From Chryseobacterium sp. MYb7 (GTDB taxonomy: Bacteria; Bacteroidota; Bacteroidia; Flavobacteriales; Weeksellaceae): a stretch of DNA of 64,000 bases. The translations under genes and the position numbers were made by a program. A model generated the notes under the pieces. The model was not told the origin of the DNA, did not search any database, and saw only the letters and a list, made by a program, of their open reading frames with translations. The stretch spans positions 248,001 to 312,000 of the forward strand of contig NZ_PCOU01000002.1 in assembly GCF_002979455.1 (NCBI RefSeq), in the 5' to 3' direction. The stretch's first letter is position 1. Every line of letters starts with the position of its first letter. This document shows positions 8,367-17,329 of the stretch, one piece after another.

Positions 8367-9338
8367 ATGAAAAAACTACTGGTAACCATTTTATTGATTC
8401 CAATTATTTCTTTTTCTCAGAGTAAAGAGGATTTACATTATTTTAAATCCAAAGATTCTTTAGTTGGAGTAAAAGATAAAGCCGGAAAAATAATTGTTCC
8501 TGCACAGTTCAAAATCTTTTCATTCCTAAAAGATGGAGATCCTGTAGAAGGAGAAACCATTCTTTTTGATGGCAGTAAAGAAGGTGAGAAATCAGAGAAA
8601 AATGCATGGGGATATGTGTATGACAAAAATGGAAAATTTCTGTACCAGCCTTTCCTTTATGATAATGGAGCAGATTACTTCTCCGAAGGCTTGAGAAGAT
8701 TGGTTAAGAAGGGTAAAGTAGGATTTGCAGACCGTAACGGCAAAATTATTATTGAAGCTGAGCATGATTTTGCCTCACCTTTTAATTATGGTTACGCAGT
8801 ATTTTGTGACGGATGCGATTGGGAAAAAACAAATGACGAACACAGATCCATTGTAGGAGGAAAATGGGGTGTTATGAATATTAAAGGACAAACTGTTCAG
8901 CCATTGGCGAAATCAACAGAGAAGGATGTTGAAATAGAGGGGAAATATTATCCTAATCCATTTCAATACAATGAAAAAGAGAAAAATATCCTTCACTTCT
9001 TTGAAAAACAGAAGAAAAAGCTTGCAGATCTTTATTATGTAAACTTTTACAATAAATTATCTGAGAAAGAAAAGAATCTGTTTTTTGAAATTGTAGAAAG
9101 GCCAAAAGAAAACTTTCCTTATTATCAGGTGAATACTTATAATGACAGGAAGAAAGAATTGGATATGCTTTATCGTTTCAAATTCCTGGTCTCAGAAGAT
9201 GGTAAAACATTTTATGCCATTGAGGATTTTAATGAAAAGAATGTTCCTTTTGAAAACTGGCTGAAAGAAGAAATAAAAAATGCAGAAGACTTTCAGAAAG
9301 AGCATAAGGAAAATCCCAATAAATTTATAAACAAATAA
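8367..9338 (+). CDS. WG-repeat protein, secreted
   Basis: A 323-residue protein with a Sec signal peptide (about 1-17, ending SFSQ). Repeated GK.I..A.F..... patterns (KAGKIIVPAQF, KNGKFLYQPF, KVGFADRNGKIIIEAEHDF, KWGVMNIKGQTVQPL) mark at least four WG repeats in residues 20-190. The C-terminal third (200-323) is charged and not recognised. WG repeats are thought to form beta-propeller-like or solenoid binding surfaces; a periplasmic or surface binding role is inference. Confidence 0.8.
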   Translation: MKKLLVTILLIPIISFSQSKEDLHYFKSKDSLVGVKDKAGKIIVPAQFKIFSFLKDGDPVEGETILFDGSKEGEKSEKNAWGYVYDKNGKFLYQPFLYDNGADYFSEGLRRLVKKGKVGFADRNGKIIIEAEHDFASPFNYGYAVFCDGCDWEKTNDEHRSIVGGKWGVMNIKGQTVQPLAKSTEKDVEIEGKYYPNPFQYNEKEKNILHFFEKQKKKLADLYYVNFYNKLSEKEKNLFFEIVERPKENFPYYQVNTYNDRKKELDMLYRFKFLVSEDGKTFYAIEDFNEKNVPFENWLKEEIKNAEDFQKEHKENPNKFINK

Positions 9339-9366
9339 AATAAATTTGGAAATTACATAGGTCAAA

Positions 9367-9400
9367 TTTGAAAAAAATACGACTTATTCCTTTAAATTTG
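9367..9400 (+). promoter_or_regulatory. promoter for the nuclease-purL unit
   Basis: TTTG (9367-9370), 22 bp, TAAATTTG (9393-9400). This is a full match to the Bacteroidota TTTG / TAnnTTTG promoter. Transcription would start near 9407 and read into the nuclease gene. Because the leader of purL is duplicated on both sides of that gene, this is probably the ancestral purL promoter. A 25-codon frame (9410-9487) lies in the leader; I do not call it a gene. Confidence 0.6.
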
Positions 9401-9491
9401 TACGGAATAATGGTTAGAGAGAAATCTTCTCCAAAATTTCCCATACAGATGGATTTAAAGATAGAAACTTTAAATTCAGAAAAGTAAAAAG

Positions 9492-9527
9492 AAAAATAAA
9501 TCTAATATTAAAAATCTGACATCTAAT
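9492..9527. repeat. 36-bp direct repeat, left copy
   Basis: These 36 bases recur exactly at 10559-10594. The left copy lies just before the nuclease start codon; the right copy runs into the ATG of purL. Confidence 0.9.
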
Positions 9528-9534
9528 TTTAATA

Positions 9535-10566
9535 ATGTTACAGAATCAAAATCATCAACAATTAATGACCGATCTGAAGGAGCTGGTAGACAAGACGAAA
9601 AGTCAGGTTGCAGCTCAGGTAAACTCGGCAATGGTGGTTTTGTACTGGGAAATAGGAAAAAGAATAAATGAAGATGTTTTAGATAATAAAAGAGCAGAGT
9701 ATGGCAAAGAAGTTATTGTACAAATCTCTCAACAACTTACATTAGAATTTGGAAATTCATTCTCTGAAAAAAATATCCGAAAAATGATGCAATTTGCATC
9801 TGTTTTCGATGACTTTGAAATTGTCGCATCAGCGATGCGACAATTATCATGGACCCATTTTTTGCTTCTTATACCTATTTCTCAAGATACTAAAAGAAAC
9901 TTTTATCTTGAAGTTTGTAAAATTGAAAACTGGAGTGTTAGGATCTTGAGAGAAAAAATCAATTCTCTGCTTTTTGAACGAACAGCAATAAGTAAAAAGC
10001 CTGAAGAAATAATACATAAAGAGCTGAAAAACTGGTCTGAAAAGAATATTTTAAATCCTGATTTGGTTTTTAAAGATCCCTATTTTCTTGATTTTTTAGA
10101 ATTGAAAGATACCTTTTCTGAAAAAGATTTGGAAGAAGCCATTATTGTAGAGCTGCAAAAATTCATTTCTGAGTTGGGAAGTGATTTTGCATTTCTTTCA
10201 AGACAAAAAAGAATCACAATAGATAATAGAGATTACTACCTGGATTTACTTTTCTATCATAGGAAACTAAAATCTTTAGTTGTTATCGAGCTAAAATTAG
10301 GTGAATTTGAAGCCAGTCATAAAGGTCAGATGGAGCTATATCTCTCATATCTGAATAAATATGAAAAAGTAGAAGGGGAGAACCCTCCCATTGGTTTAAT
10401 CCTTTGTTCAGGAAAAAATACCGAACATATAGAACTCATGAATCTGGAAGGGGATAATATAAAAGTAGCAGAATATTTACTTATCTTACCTTCTGAAAAA
10501 GTTTTGCTTGAAAAATTGCATCGTTCAATAGAGATAGCAAGAAATAAATTTGAAAATAAAAAATAA
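9535..10566 (+). CDS. YhcG-type PDDEXK nuclease (DUF1016 family)
   Basis: A 343-residue protein with the two-part layout of the YhcG family. The N-terminal DUF1016 domain (about 5-150) includes VVLYWEIGKRI and QLSWTHFLLLIPI. The C-terminal PDDEXK nuclease domain (about 190-335) has the Asp of YYLDLLFYH and the VIELKLGEF core, i.e. the D...ExK catalytic pattern, followed by QMELYLSYLNKY. Members are predicted DNases often found in restriction or mobile contexts. Here it is alone between exact 36-bp repeats in the purL leader, which suggests acquisition as a unit. The active-site residues look intact. Confidence 0.9.
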   Translation: MLQNQNHQQLMTDLKELVDKTKSQVAAQVNSAMVVLYWEIGKRINEDVLDNKRAEYGKEVIVQISQQLTLEFGNSFSEKNIRKMMQFASVFDDFEIVASAMRQLSWTHFLLLIPISQDTKRNFYLEVCKIENWSVRILREKINSLLFERTAISKKPEEIIHKELKNWSEKNILNPDLVFKDPYFLDFLELKDTFSEKDLEEAIIVELQKFISELGSDFAFLSRQKRITIDNRDYYLDLLFYHRKLKSLVVIELKLGEFEASHKGQMELYLSYLNKYEKVEGENPPIGLILCSGKNTEHIELMNLEGDNIKVAEYLLILPSEKVLLEKLHRSIEIARNKFENKK

Positions 10567-10594
10567 ATCTAATATTAAAAATCTGACATCTAAT
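10559..10594. repeat. 36-bp direct repeat, right copy
   Basis: Exact copy of 9492-9527. It begins in the last codons of the nuclease gene and ends with the first two bases of the purL start codon. Confidence 0.9.
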
Positions 10595-13500
10595 GTCTAA
10601 TAACAAAAGAATTTTCGTAGAAAAAAGAGGAATTTTCGATGTTGAAAGTCCAAAAATTTTTGATGAAGTAAAAGCGGTTGTTCCGGCAGTTCAAAGCGTG
10701 AAAGTATACAATGTATATGATATTTTCAACTTGAATGACGGAGAATTCGAAAAAGTAGTAAACAACACCTTTGTAGACCCTGTTACTGATATTTTACACA
10801 CAGAAAACCCTGCAAAAGCTATTCATTTCGGAATGGAGTTTTTGCCTGGTCAGTATGATCAGAGAGCAGATTCTGCGCAGCAGTGTATCGCTTTACTGAC
10901 AGAAAATGAAAAATCAAAAGTAAGAAGTGGAAAACTAATCGAATTTGAAGGAGTTTCTGAAGCGGATTTGGTTAAAATCAAAGACCTTCTGATCAATAAA
11001 GTAGAGTCTCAGGAAAAAGACTTGTCAATTCTGGATATTCCTGCTGATGAAACACCATCAAAAGTAATCATCCACGAAAACTTCATCAATTTCAATGATG
11101 CGGAACTTGAAAGTTTTTACAATAATCATGGTTTTGCATTAGGATTAGACGACTTGAAATTCATTCAGGAATACTTCAAAACTGAAGAAAGAAATCCTAC
11201 GGAAACAGAATTAAAAGTATTAGACACGTATTGGAGCGACCACTGTCGTCACACCACTTTCGAAACACAGTTGTCAGACATTCAGTTTGAAGGTCAGTTC
11301 AAACACACATTGGAAACTATTTTCAATGATTATATCGAAAAAAGAAAATTCTTAGGCCGTGAGTTGAAGCCAATTTCCTTAATGGATCTGGCAACAGTAT
11401 GCGGTAAATATTTCCATAAAACAGGAAACCTGGATAATCTTGTTATTTCAGACGAGATCAATGCATGTACGATCCAGATTGAAGCAGAATACGACGGTAA
11501 AAAAGAACCTTGGTATTTATTATTCAAAAACGAAACGCATAACCACCCAACAGAAATTGAACCTTTTGGAGGAGCATCCACTTGTTTGGGAGGTGCTATC
11601 AGAGACCCATTATCCGGAAGGTCTTTCGTTTTCCAGGCGATGAGATTAACGGGTGCGGCAGATGTTTTAGAATCTGTTGACAAAACTTTACCAGGAAAAT
11701 TACCTCAGAAAACCATTACAAAACAGGCTGCCAACGGATATTCATCTTATGGTAACCAGATCGGTCTTGCCACTACAATGGTTTCCGAAATCTATGATGA
11801 AGGATACAAAGCCAAGAGAATGGAAGTAGGTTTCGTTACCGGAGCTGTTCCTGTAGACTGGGTAAGACGTGAAAAACCTGAAAATGGTGATTCAATCATC
11901 ATTTTAGGAGGAGCAACAGGCCGTGACGGAGTAGGAGGAGCAAGCGGAAGCTCAAAAGAACAGGACGAAACTTCTATCCACACCATGAGTTCTGAAGTTC
12001 AGAAAGGAAATGCGGTAGAAGAGCGTAAAATTCAGAGATTATTCAGAAATCCTGAAGTAACGAAGCTGATCAAAAAATCAAACGATTTCGGAGCAGGAGG
12101 TGTTTCTGTAGCAATTGGTGAAATTGCAGACTCTTTAGAAGTAAACCTTGACGTATTACCTTTAAAATATGAAGGATTAAACGGAACCGAGCTGGCTATT
12201 TCTGAATCTCAGGAAAGAATGGCGGTGGTAGTAGATCCTCAGGATAAAGAAAAATTCATCAAATTCTGTGAAGCTGAAAACATCGTTGCAGTAGAAGTGG
12301 CAAAAGTGACAGATTCCGGAAAAATGCAGATGTTCTGGAAAGGAGACAAAATTGTAGACCTTTCAAGAGCTTTCTTAGATACCAACGGATGTTCAAAATC
12401 TCAGGAAGTGAAAATCACTCACCTTGAAGAAGTAAAAGAAGAAACAAAAGCGTTCACCGCAGAAAACTTCCTGAACATCTTAAAAGATAAAAACGTTGCT
12501 TCCCAAAAAGGACTATTGGAAATGTTTGACTCTTCAATTGGAGCTACTACAGTGGCTATGCCTTTAGGAGGAAAATATCAGCAGACCCTGATGGAAGGAA
12601 GTGTGCAGACATTACCAATTTTAGGAGCAAAAGATATTAAAACTGTTTCTTTGGCAAGCTGGGGATTCGATGCTGAAATATCAAAACAAAACTCACTGTT
12701 AGGATCATCTTATGCTGTAGTAGAAAGTGTGGCAAAGATCGTAGCAATGGGAGGTGATTATAAAAATATCAGACTAAGCTTTCAGGAATACTTTGAGAAA
12801 CTAGGACAAAATCCAGAAAAATGGGGTAAACCTTTGGCTTCACTTTTAGGAGCTTACGATGCACAGATCAATTTAGGTCTTGCTGCCATCGGAGGGAAAG
12901 ATTCCATGAGTGGAACGTACCAGGATCTTAATGTCCCGCCAACCTTGATTTCTTTTGCATGTGCCAACGGAGATAAAGAAAATATCATCTCTCCAGAATT
13001 GAAAAATGAAGGAAACAAACTGTATTTCTTCAATCACATTGCTCAGGAAAGCGGACTTCCGAACTATAATGCTTTAAAAGAAGTTTTTGAATTCATTTTC
13101 GAAAATATCAAAGCAGGAAAAATTGTTTCTGTGAAAACAGTGAAAGAAGGAGGTCTTGCAGTAGCTTTAGCAAAAATGAGCTTCGGAAACAGACTAGGTG
13201 CTGAAATCAATGCTGATGAAACAGATCTACTAGCTAAAAATATCGGTAGCCTAATCATCGAATCAAAAGAAGAATTAAGTTCGACTGCTCTTCAGTTAAT
13301 CGGAGAAGTAAAAGACTCAGGAACTTTAAAAATTAACGGTCTTGAATCAAATATTACAGACCTTGTAGCGGCCAATACCAATACATTCGAGAACCTTTTC
13401 CCAACAGTAGAAAAAGAAAAAATCACGGTTGAAATTGATACAAAACACAATTCTGTCAACCCAAGAAATATCATCATTAAAAAACACGGAATTGCACAGC

Positions 13501-14288
13501 CAAAAGTTTTTGCTCCGGTATTCCCGGGAACTAACTGTGAGTATGACACGCTGAATGCATTCCAGAAAGAAGGAGCTGTAGTAAGCAGCTTACCTTTAAT
13601 CAATATCAATCACCAGTTATTGGATGAAAGCATTGATGCATGGGTAGAAGAGATCAGAACTTCTCAGATTCTTGCATTCTCAGGAGGTTTCTCCGCAGGT
13701 GATGAGCCGGATGGTTCTGCAAAATTCATTGTAAACGTTCTGAAAAACGAGAAGATGAAAAACGCAGTTCACGAATTGTTAGACAGAGATGGGATGATTA
13801 TCGGTATCTGTAACGGATTCCAGGCGCTTGTGAAGTCAGGATTATTACCTTACGGAAGAATCAAAGATCTGGATGAAAACTCTCCAACGCTGGCACACAA
13901 CGCGATCAGAAGACATATCTCTCAGATGGTAACGGTACAGGTAGTGAATGACGAAAGCCCTTGGTTAAAAGGAATGAAAGGTCAAACTTTCACTATTCCG
14001 ATTTCCCACGGAGAAGGACGTTTCATGGCTTCGGAAGAAGAAATCAAGAAATTGTATGAAAACGGACAGATTGCCACCCAATACATAGATCTTGATGGAA
14101 ACATTGCCCATGGGATGCCTTTCAACCCGAATAACTCACTATTCGGAATCGAAGGAATTACCAGCCCATGTGGAAAGATCTATGGAAGAATGGGACACCC
14201 GGAACGATTTGCTGAAGGTCTCATGAAGAATATACCAACCGCGAATTATCACAACATATTCAAAAACGGTGTTGAATACTTCAAATAA
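10593..14288 (+). CDS. purL: phosphoribosylformylglycinamidine synthase, single-chain
   Basis: A 1231-residue fused FGAM synthase, the fourth step of purine synthesis, using glutamine and ATP. An N-terminal PurS-like part and linker are followed by two AIRS-like ATP-binding halves. SDHCRHTTFETQL (about 210-222), KNETHNHPTEIEPFGGAST and GAIRDPLSGRS are diagnostic. The C-terminal glutaminase domain (about 970-1225) has the Cys nucleophile in GICNGFQAL and GGFSAGDEPDGSAKF. Length is a little below the E. coli enzyme (1295). A horizontally acquired-looking nuclease gene separates it from its probable promoter; a barstar-like gene follows directly. Confidence 0.97.
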   Translation: MSNNKRIFVEKRGIFDVESPKIFDEVKAVVPAVQSVKVYNVYDIFNLNDGEFEKVVNNTFVDPVTDILHTENPAKAIHFGMEFLPGQYDQRADSAQQCIALLTENEKSKVRSGKLIEFEGVSEADLVKIKDLLINKVESQEKDLSILDIPADETPSKVIIHENFINFNDAELESFYNNHGFALGLDDLKFIQEYFKTEERNPTETELKVLDTYWSDHCRHTTFETQLSDIQFEGQFKHTLETIFNDYIEKRKFLGRELKPISLMDLATVCGKYFHKTGNLDNLVISDEINACTIQIEAEYDGKKEPWYLLFKNETHNHPTEIEPFGGASTCLGGAIRDPLSGRSFVFQAMRLTGAADVLESVDKTLPGKLPQKTITKQAANGYSSYGNQIGLATTMVSEIYDEGYKAKRMEVGFVTGAVPVDWVRREKPENGDSIIILGGATGRDGVGGASGSSKEQDETSIHTMSSEVQKGNAVEERKIQRLFRNPEVTKLIKKSNDFGAGGVSVAIGEIADSLEVNLDVLPLKYEGLNGTELAISESQERMAVVVDPQDKEKFIKFCEAENIVAVEVAKVTDSGKMQMFWKGDKIVDLSRAFLDTNGCSKSQEVKITHLEEVKEETKAFTAENFLNILKDKNVASQKGLLEMFDSSIGATTVAMPLGGKYQQTLMEGSVQTLPILGAKDIKTVSLASWGFDAEISKQNSLLGSSYAVVESVAKIVAMGGDYKNIRLSFQEYFEKLGQNPEKWGKPLASLLGAYDAQINLGLAAIGGKDSMSGTYQDLNVPPTLISFACANGDKENIISPELKNEGNKLYFFNHIAQESGLPNYNALKEVFEFIFENIKAGKIVSVKTVKEGGLAVALAKMSFGNRLGAEINADETDLLAKNIGSLIIESKEELSSTALQLIGEVKDSGTLKINGLESNITDLVAANTNTFENLFPTVEKEKITVEIDTKHNSVNPRNIIIKKHGIAQPKVFAPVFPGTNCEYDTLNAFQKEGAVVSSLPLININHQLLDESIDAWVEEIRTSQILAFSGGFSAGDEPDGSAKFIVNVLKNEKMKNAVHELLDRDGMIIGICNGFQALVKSGLLPYGRIKDLDENSPTLAHNAIRRHISQMVTVQVVNDESPWLKGMKGQTFTIPISHGEGRFMASEEEIKKLYENGQIATQYIDLDGNIAHGMPFNPNNSLFGIEGITSPCGKIYGRMGHPERFAEGLMKNIPTANYHNIFKNGVEYFK

Positions 14289-14297
14289 TAATACAAG

Positions 14298-14329
14298 AAA
14301 AATGATCGTCATCAATGGCGATCATTTTT
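14298..14329 (+). promoter_or_regulatory. hairpin over the barstar start codon
   Basis: A perfect 11-bp stem, AAAAATGATCG (14298-14308) with CGATCATTTTT (14319-14329), encloses a 10-base loop. It looks like a purL terminator, but the barstar ATG (14302) is inside its left arm. In RNA the start codon would be paired, so the hairpin may both end purL messages and limit barstar translation. Confidence 0.55.
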
Positions 14330-14682
14330 CGTCTTTAGGAGGTTTCTACGAAGAAGCTTCCAATGTCCTGATGAAAGATACAGACTGGAAAGTAGGAACA
14401 TTGGATGGCTTTGATGACATTCTTTATGGTGGTTTCGGAGTGATTGAAGGTAAAGAAGAAATTGAAATCATTTGGAAAGAATCAGAAAAATCAAAAGAAG
14501 ATTTAGGCTATGAAGCTACCCAAGAATTCTACGAAAACAAAATCAGAAAAGGAAAACCTTTCAACACAGAATTAATTCAACAGAAACTGGATGATTTGAC
14601 AGAAGGAAAAGGACAGACTCTTTTTGATATCCTGGTAGAAATAATAGAATCACATGCCAATATTACATTTAAGTTGGAATGA
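14302..14682 (+). CDS. barstar-family ribonuclease inhibitor
   Basis: A 126-residue protein with the barstar layout: a first strand MIVINGD, a helix FSSLGGFYEEASNVL, then WKVGTLDGFDDILYGGFG, where the conserved Asp-rich segment contacts barnase-like RNases, and a C-terminal strand. An in-frame ATG at 14269 lies inside purL and would add 11 residues that do not fit the fold, so I start at 14302. No barnase-like gene is adjacent, so it is an orphan inhibitor or acts on a partner encoded elsewhere. Follows purL by 13 bp. Confidence 0.75.
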   Translation: MIVINGDHFSSLGGFYEEASNVLMKDTDWKVGTLDGFDDILYGGFGVIEGKEEIEIIWKESEKSKEDLGYEATQEFYENKIRKGKPFNTELIQQKLDDLTEGKGQTLFDILVEIIESHANITFKLE

Positions 14683-14884
14683 TGAGTAATGAGTAATGAA
14701 TGAAAATTTTTAAATGTTTACATTTTCCAGCTAGCTTCATCAAATCAACTTGTCATTCTTTGCTCCCTTTCATTTAGAATATATACTTTGCGTTAAAAAC
14801 CGTATAAATTCAGGATAATTATTTCTCTTAAACAGTTTTTTCTTAATACTTTTACTTCAACAAAACAGGAAACAATAAAGTTGA

Positions 14885-15514
14885 ATGAAGAAAATTATTT
14901 ACGGGCTGTTCTTCGGTGACAGCATTACCTACGGTGAATATGACGGAGTTTTTGGCGGTTGGGTAGATATTCTGAAAAGATATGCCCTGCAGAAATTTCA
15001 CGAAGGAAATGGAGATGAACTGATCCTGTTCAATCTAGGAATAGGAGGAGAAACAACAGAAGGATTATTAAAAAGAATTCCTCATGAATTAAACGCAAGA
15101 AATTCTGCCGATGGAAATATCATTTTTCTATGCTATGGAGCCAATGATCTTGCAGTAAAAGATGGAGTACAGATCGTAGATCCTGAAAAATTTAGGAATA
15201 ATATTAAAGAAGCTATCGCACATGCCATAAAGTTTTCCGATACAATTTATCTCGTAAGCATTCTTCCTTTTTCTCAAAAAATAGATGGAGTAGTGGTAAG
15301 TTCCGGGAAGAAAAGAATCAATGAGGATGTAGTTGTTTACAATCAGATCTTGAAAGATATTGCAGCTGAAAATTCTCTGGCATATATTGATTTCTATTCC
15401 GCTTTTCTGGATGACAAAGAAATCCTTCTTTCCGCAGACGGTGTACATCCTAATGAAAAAGGCTATGGAATGATGGCTGAAATCGCAATCCCAATTATTG
15501 AAAAATATTTATAA
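14885..15514 (+). CDS. SGNH/GDSL-family hydrolase
   Basis: A 209-residue cytoplasmic esterase-like protein with all four SGNH blocks: FGDSITYGEYDG (Ser, residues 9-20), the Gly block LGIGGETT, the Asn block YGANDL, and the Asp/His pair DGVHPNEKG near residue 190. Substrate unknown; the family includes acyl-thioesterases and lysophospholipases. The stop overlaps the start of the following cyclotransferase-like gene by one base, so the two are translationally coupled. Confidence 0.88.
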   Translation: MKKIIYGLFFGDSITYGEYDGVFGGWVDILKRYALQKFHEGNGDELILFNLGIGGETTEGLLKRIPHELNARNSADGNIIFLCYGANDLAVKDGVQIVDPEKFRNNIKEAIAHAIKFSDTIYLVSILPFSQKIDGVVVSSGKKRINEDVVVYNQILKDIAAENSLAYIDFYSAFLDDKEILLSADGVHPNEKGYGMMAEIAIPIIEKYL

Positions 15515-15846
15515 TGCCATATTTATTTTCTTACGGAACCTTGCAAAAAGAACAGGTTCAAAAGGAAACCTTTGGAAGACTTCTACAGGGTGAAAAAGAT
15601 ATTTTATCAGGCTACAAATTAAGTATGCTTGAAATTACAGATCCTGAAGTACTGCGAAAAAGCGGCCAGAAATACCATCCCGTACTTGAATTTTCTGGGA
15701 ATGATGATGATCAGGTAGAAGGAGTGCTTTTTGAAATAACAGAAGCAGAAATCCTTCAGGCTGACGAATATGAAGTAGATGATTATAAAAGAATTGAAAC
15801 CATTTTTAAATCCGGAAAAAAAGGATTTATCTATGTCGGGAAATAG
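15514..15846 (+). CDS. gamma-glutamylcyclotransferase-like protein
   Basis: A 110-residue protein of the AIG2/GGCT fold. It shows the N-terminal FSYGTLQ motif that forms the substrate-binding loop, a conserved VEGVLFEIT strand, and ADEYEVDDYKRIE, which holds the catalytic Glu. Members cyclise gamma-glutamyl amines to 5-oxoproline; the true substrate here is unknown. Coupled by a TAATG overlap to the SGNH hydrolase. Confidence 0.85.
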   Translation: MPYLFSYGTLQKEQVQKETFGRLLQGEKDILSGYKLSMLEITDPEVLRKSGQKYHPVLEFSGNDDDQVEGVLFEITEAEILQADEYEVDDYKRIETIFKSGKKGFIYVGK

Positions 15847-16189
15847 TCATTGCGAGCAAAGCGAAGCAATCTCACTATCTCAGATAAAATTCCAACGGAA
15901 CCTTTGTTATTCCGAGCAAAGCAAGGAATTTATACAATAATTGGTTTATAAAATATATTGAGACTCCTACGGAGAGACAAAATTGGAATAGACTAAGCCA
16001 AAAGAAAATAGCCGCAGAAATTCAATTCAATAGGAACGGGCTTTAGCCCGTTTATGTAAAAATCTTAACCCTCAAAATGGCTTTAGCCAAAACTTAAAAA
16101 CAATATCCTATTCAATCAATTTAAAAAAACTCCTGACACCCCCTTGTCACAACCTCCTCTTATCTTTGCTCTATCATAAAGAATTAATA
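15847..16189. repeat. intergenic cluster of hairpin repeats
   Basis: No gene. The interval holds GCGAGCAAAGCGAAGCAATCT- and CCGAGCAAAGCAAGGAATTTAT-type units, a GAGACTCCTACGGAG unit whose reverse complement recurs at 25543 and 41804, and the palindrome AACGGGCTTTAGCCCGTT (16035-16052), which has relatives at 37583, 37653 and 56125. These are dispersed REP-like elements. Confidence 0.65.
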
Positions 16190-16648
16190 ATGAATAACGT
16201 AAAAATAAAACCTTTTAAGGTAATCGGAATCTCAGTAAGAACAACCAATGAAAATGGGCAGGCTGCAAAAGACATTCCGGTATTATGGGAGAAAATGATA
16301 AACGAAGATATTGTCAATTCAATTCCAAATAAAATAGACAATACCATCTATTCCATTTACACAGACTACGAAAAAGACCACACAAAACCATACACTACAG
16401 TTCTTGGATGTGAAGTAGAAAACCTTGATGATATTCCGGAAGGAATGGTTGGGTATTCTTTTGATGGTGGAGATTATCTGAAATTTACAGTAAAAGGAGA
16501 TGTTTCAAAAGATTTGGTAATCAATGAATGGATCAAAATCTGGAATATGGATTTAGGAAGAACATTTACAGCTGATTTTGAAGTCTATGGAAAAAAATCA
16601 CAGAATCCATTAGACGCAGAAATTGATATTTTCATCGCTGTGAAATAA
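16190..16648 (+). CDS. GyrI-like effector-binding domain protein
   Basis: A 152-residue stand-alone GyrI-like (AraC effector-binding) domain, with IKPFKVIGISVRTTN at the start, YSIYTDYEKDH and YTTVLGCEVENLDDIPEGM in the middle, and YLKFTVKG...WNMDLGRTFTADFEVY at the end. Such domains bind small amphipathic molecules; without a DNA-binding part it may act as a ligand-binding or hydrolase-like protein. The start is the ATG at 16190, since the frame upstream opens only at a TTG and shows no extra domain. Confidence 0.85.
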   Translation: MNNVKIKPFKVIGISVRTTNENGQAAKDIPVLWEKMINEDIVNSIPNKIDNTIYSIYTDYEKDHTKPYTTVLGCEVENLDDIPEGMVGYSFDGGDYLKFTVKGDVSKDLVINEWIKIWNMDLGRTFTADFEVYGKKSQNPLDAEIDIFIAVK

Positions 16649-16699
16649 AAAAAATAAAATATTTCTAACTTTCAGATACTTTTGAACTGAAGACGTGAT

Positions 16700-16753
16700 A
16701 TTCTCCTCCCTGGAGGGGTGACGAAAATTCAAAGAATTTTTGACGGGGTGGTT
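16700..16753. repeat. G-rich dispersed repeat, copy 1
   Basis: Two small hairpins in a row, CCTCCCTGGAGG and AAAATTCAAAGAATTTT, are followed by GACGGGGTGGTT. Two longer copies lie at about 56030-56082 and 62508-62562. Confidence 0.8.
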
Positions 16754-16758
16754 AGAAC

Positions 16759-17154
16759 CTATAAAAACAAGAGTTTTATGGTCTTCATAAATCTTACAAC
16801 ATATTTTCCATACACCAGAATCCCGACAATTACTGCTGCTATGGCCGTCAGCACCACAGCACCTGCAGCAATATCTTTAATAAAGCCAATTCTTTTGTCA
16901 AAATCAGGCTGAATGATATCACAGATCTTTTCAATAGCAGTATTGAAAATTTCGGCACTTAAGACAGCAAACGAAGCAATAAGAACCAATGCAGTATCTG
17001 TACTGTTTAATTTGAAATAAAAAATAAGAAAGAGATTGACAAAGAATGCCAGAAGTTCAATCTGGAAATTTCTTTCTGTTTTTATCATCATGAAAACACC
17101 CCGGAAAGCATTGAGAAAACTTTTATGAATGGGAGGTTTTTGCATGATTTTCAA
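16759..17154 (-). CDS. dgkA: diacylglycerol kinase family protein
   Basis: A 131-residue integral membrane protein of the DgkA/undecaprenol kinase family. It shows the conserved N-terminal amphipathic segment SFLNAFRGVFMMIKTERNFQIE, three membrane helices (about 33-48, 52-66, 97-115), the catalytic EIFNTAIEKICD motif and the DIAAGAVVL helix. In Gram-negatives it phosphorylates diacylglycerol; in several phyla the same fold phosphorylates undecaprenol, and sequence alone does not decide. It is convergent with the GyrI-like gene across a repeat. Confidence 0.9.
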   Translation of the reverse strand: MKIMQKPPIHKSFLNAFRGVFMMIKTERNFQIELLAFFVNLFLIFYFKLNSTDTALVLIASFAVLSAEIFNTAIEKICDIIQPDFDKRIGFIKDIAAGAVVLTAIAAVIVGILVYGKYVVRFMKTIKLLFL

Positions 17155-17299
17155 ACTTTTTTCACAAATATAGGTTTTGTATTTGATAAAAAAACGAATA
17201 TCCGCAGAAATCTAAGTATAATATCAAGGCTCAAAACAGGTTAAGGATATTTGTGAAAAACTCCTCCATATTATTCTTTTCTTTGTTGTATCTATTTAT

Positions 17300-17307
17300 T
17301 ATATTTG
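17300..17307 (+). promoter_or_regulatory. dnaN promoter, -7 element
   Basis: TATATTTG matches TAnnTTTG and lies 23 bp before the dnaN start. A TTTG at 17282-17285 is closer than the usual -33 spacing. Confidence 0.5.
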
Positions 17308-17329
17308 TAGAAACTTATTTTATAAATCT

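Noticed and set aside
9410..9487. 25-codon leader peptide before the nuclease gene
   Set aside because: It has no recognisable regulatory codons and no hairpin-based attenuator near it; chance frame is more likely.
14269..14301. Extended start of the barstar gene within purL
   Set aside because: The extra residues are purL sequence read in another frame and do not fit the barstar fold.
15847..16189. Riboswitch upstream of the GyrI-like gene
   Set aside because: The structured stretches are copies of dispersed repeats found elsewhere in the window, not a riboswitch class I can recognise.
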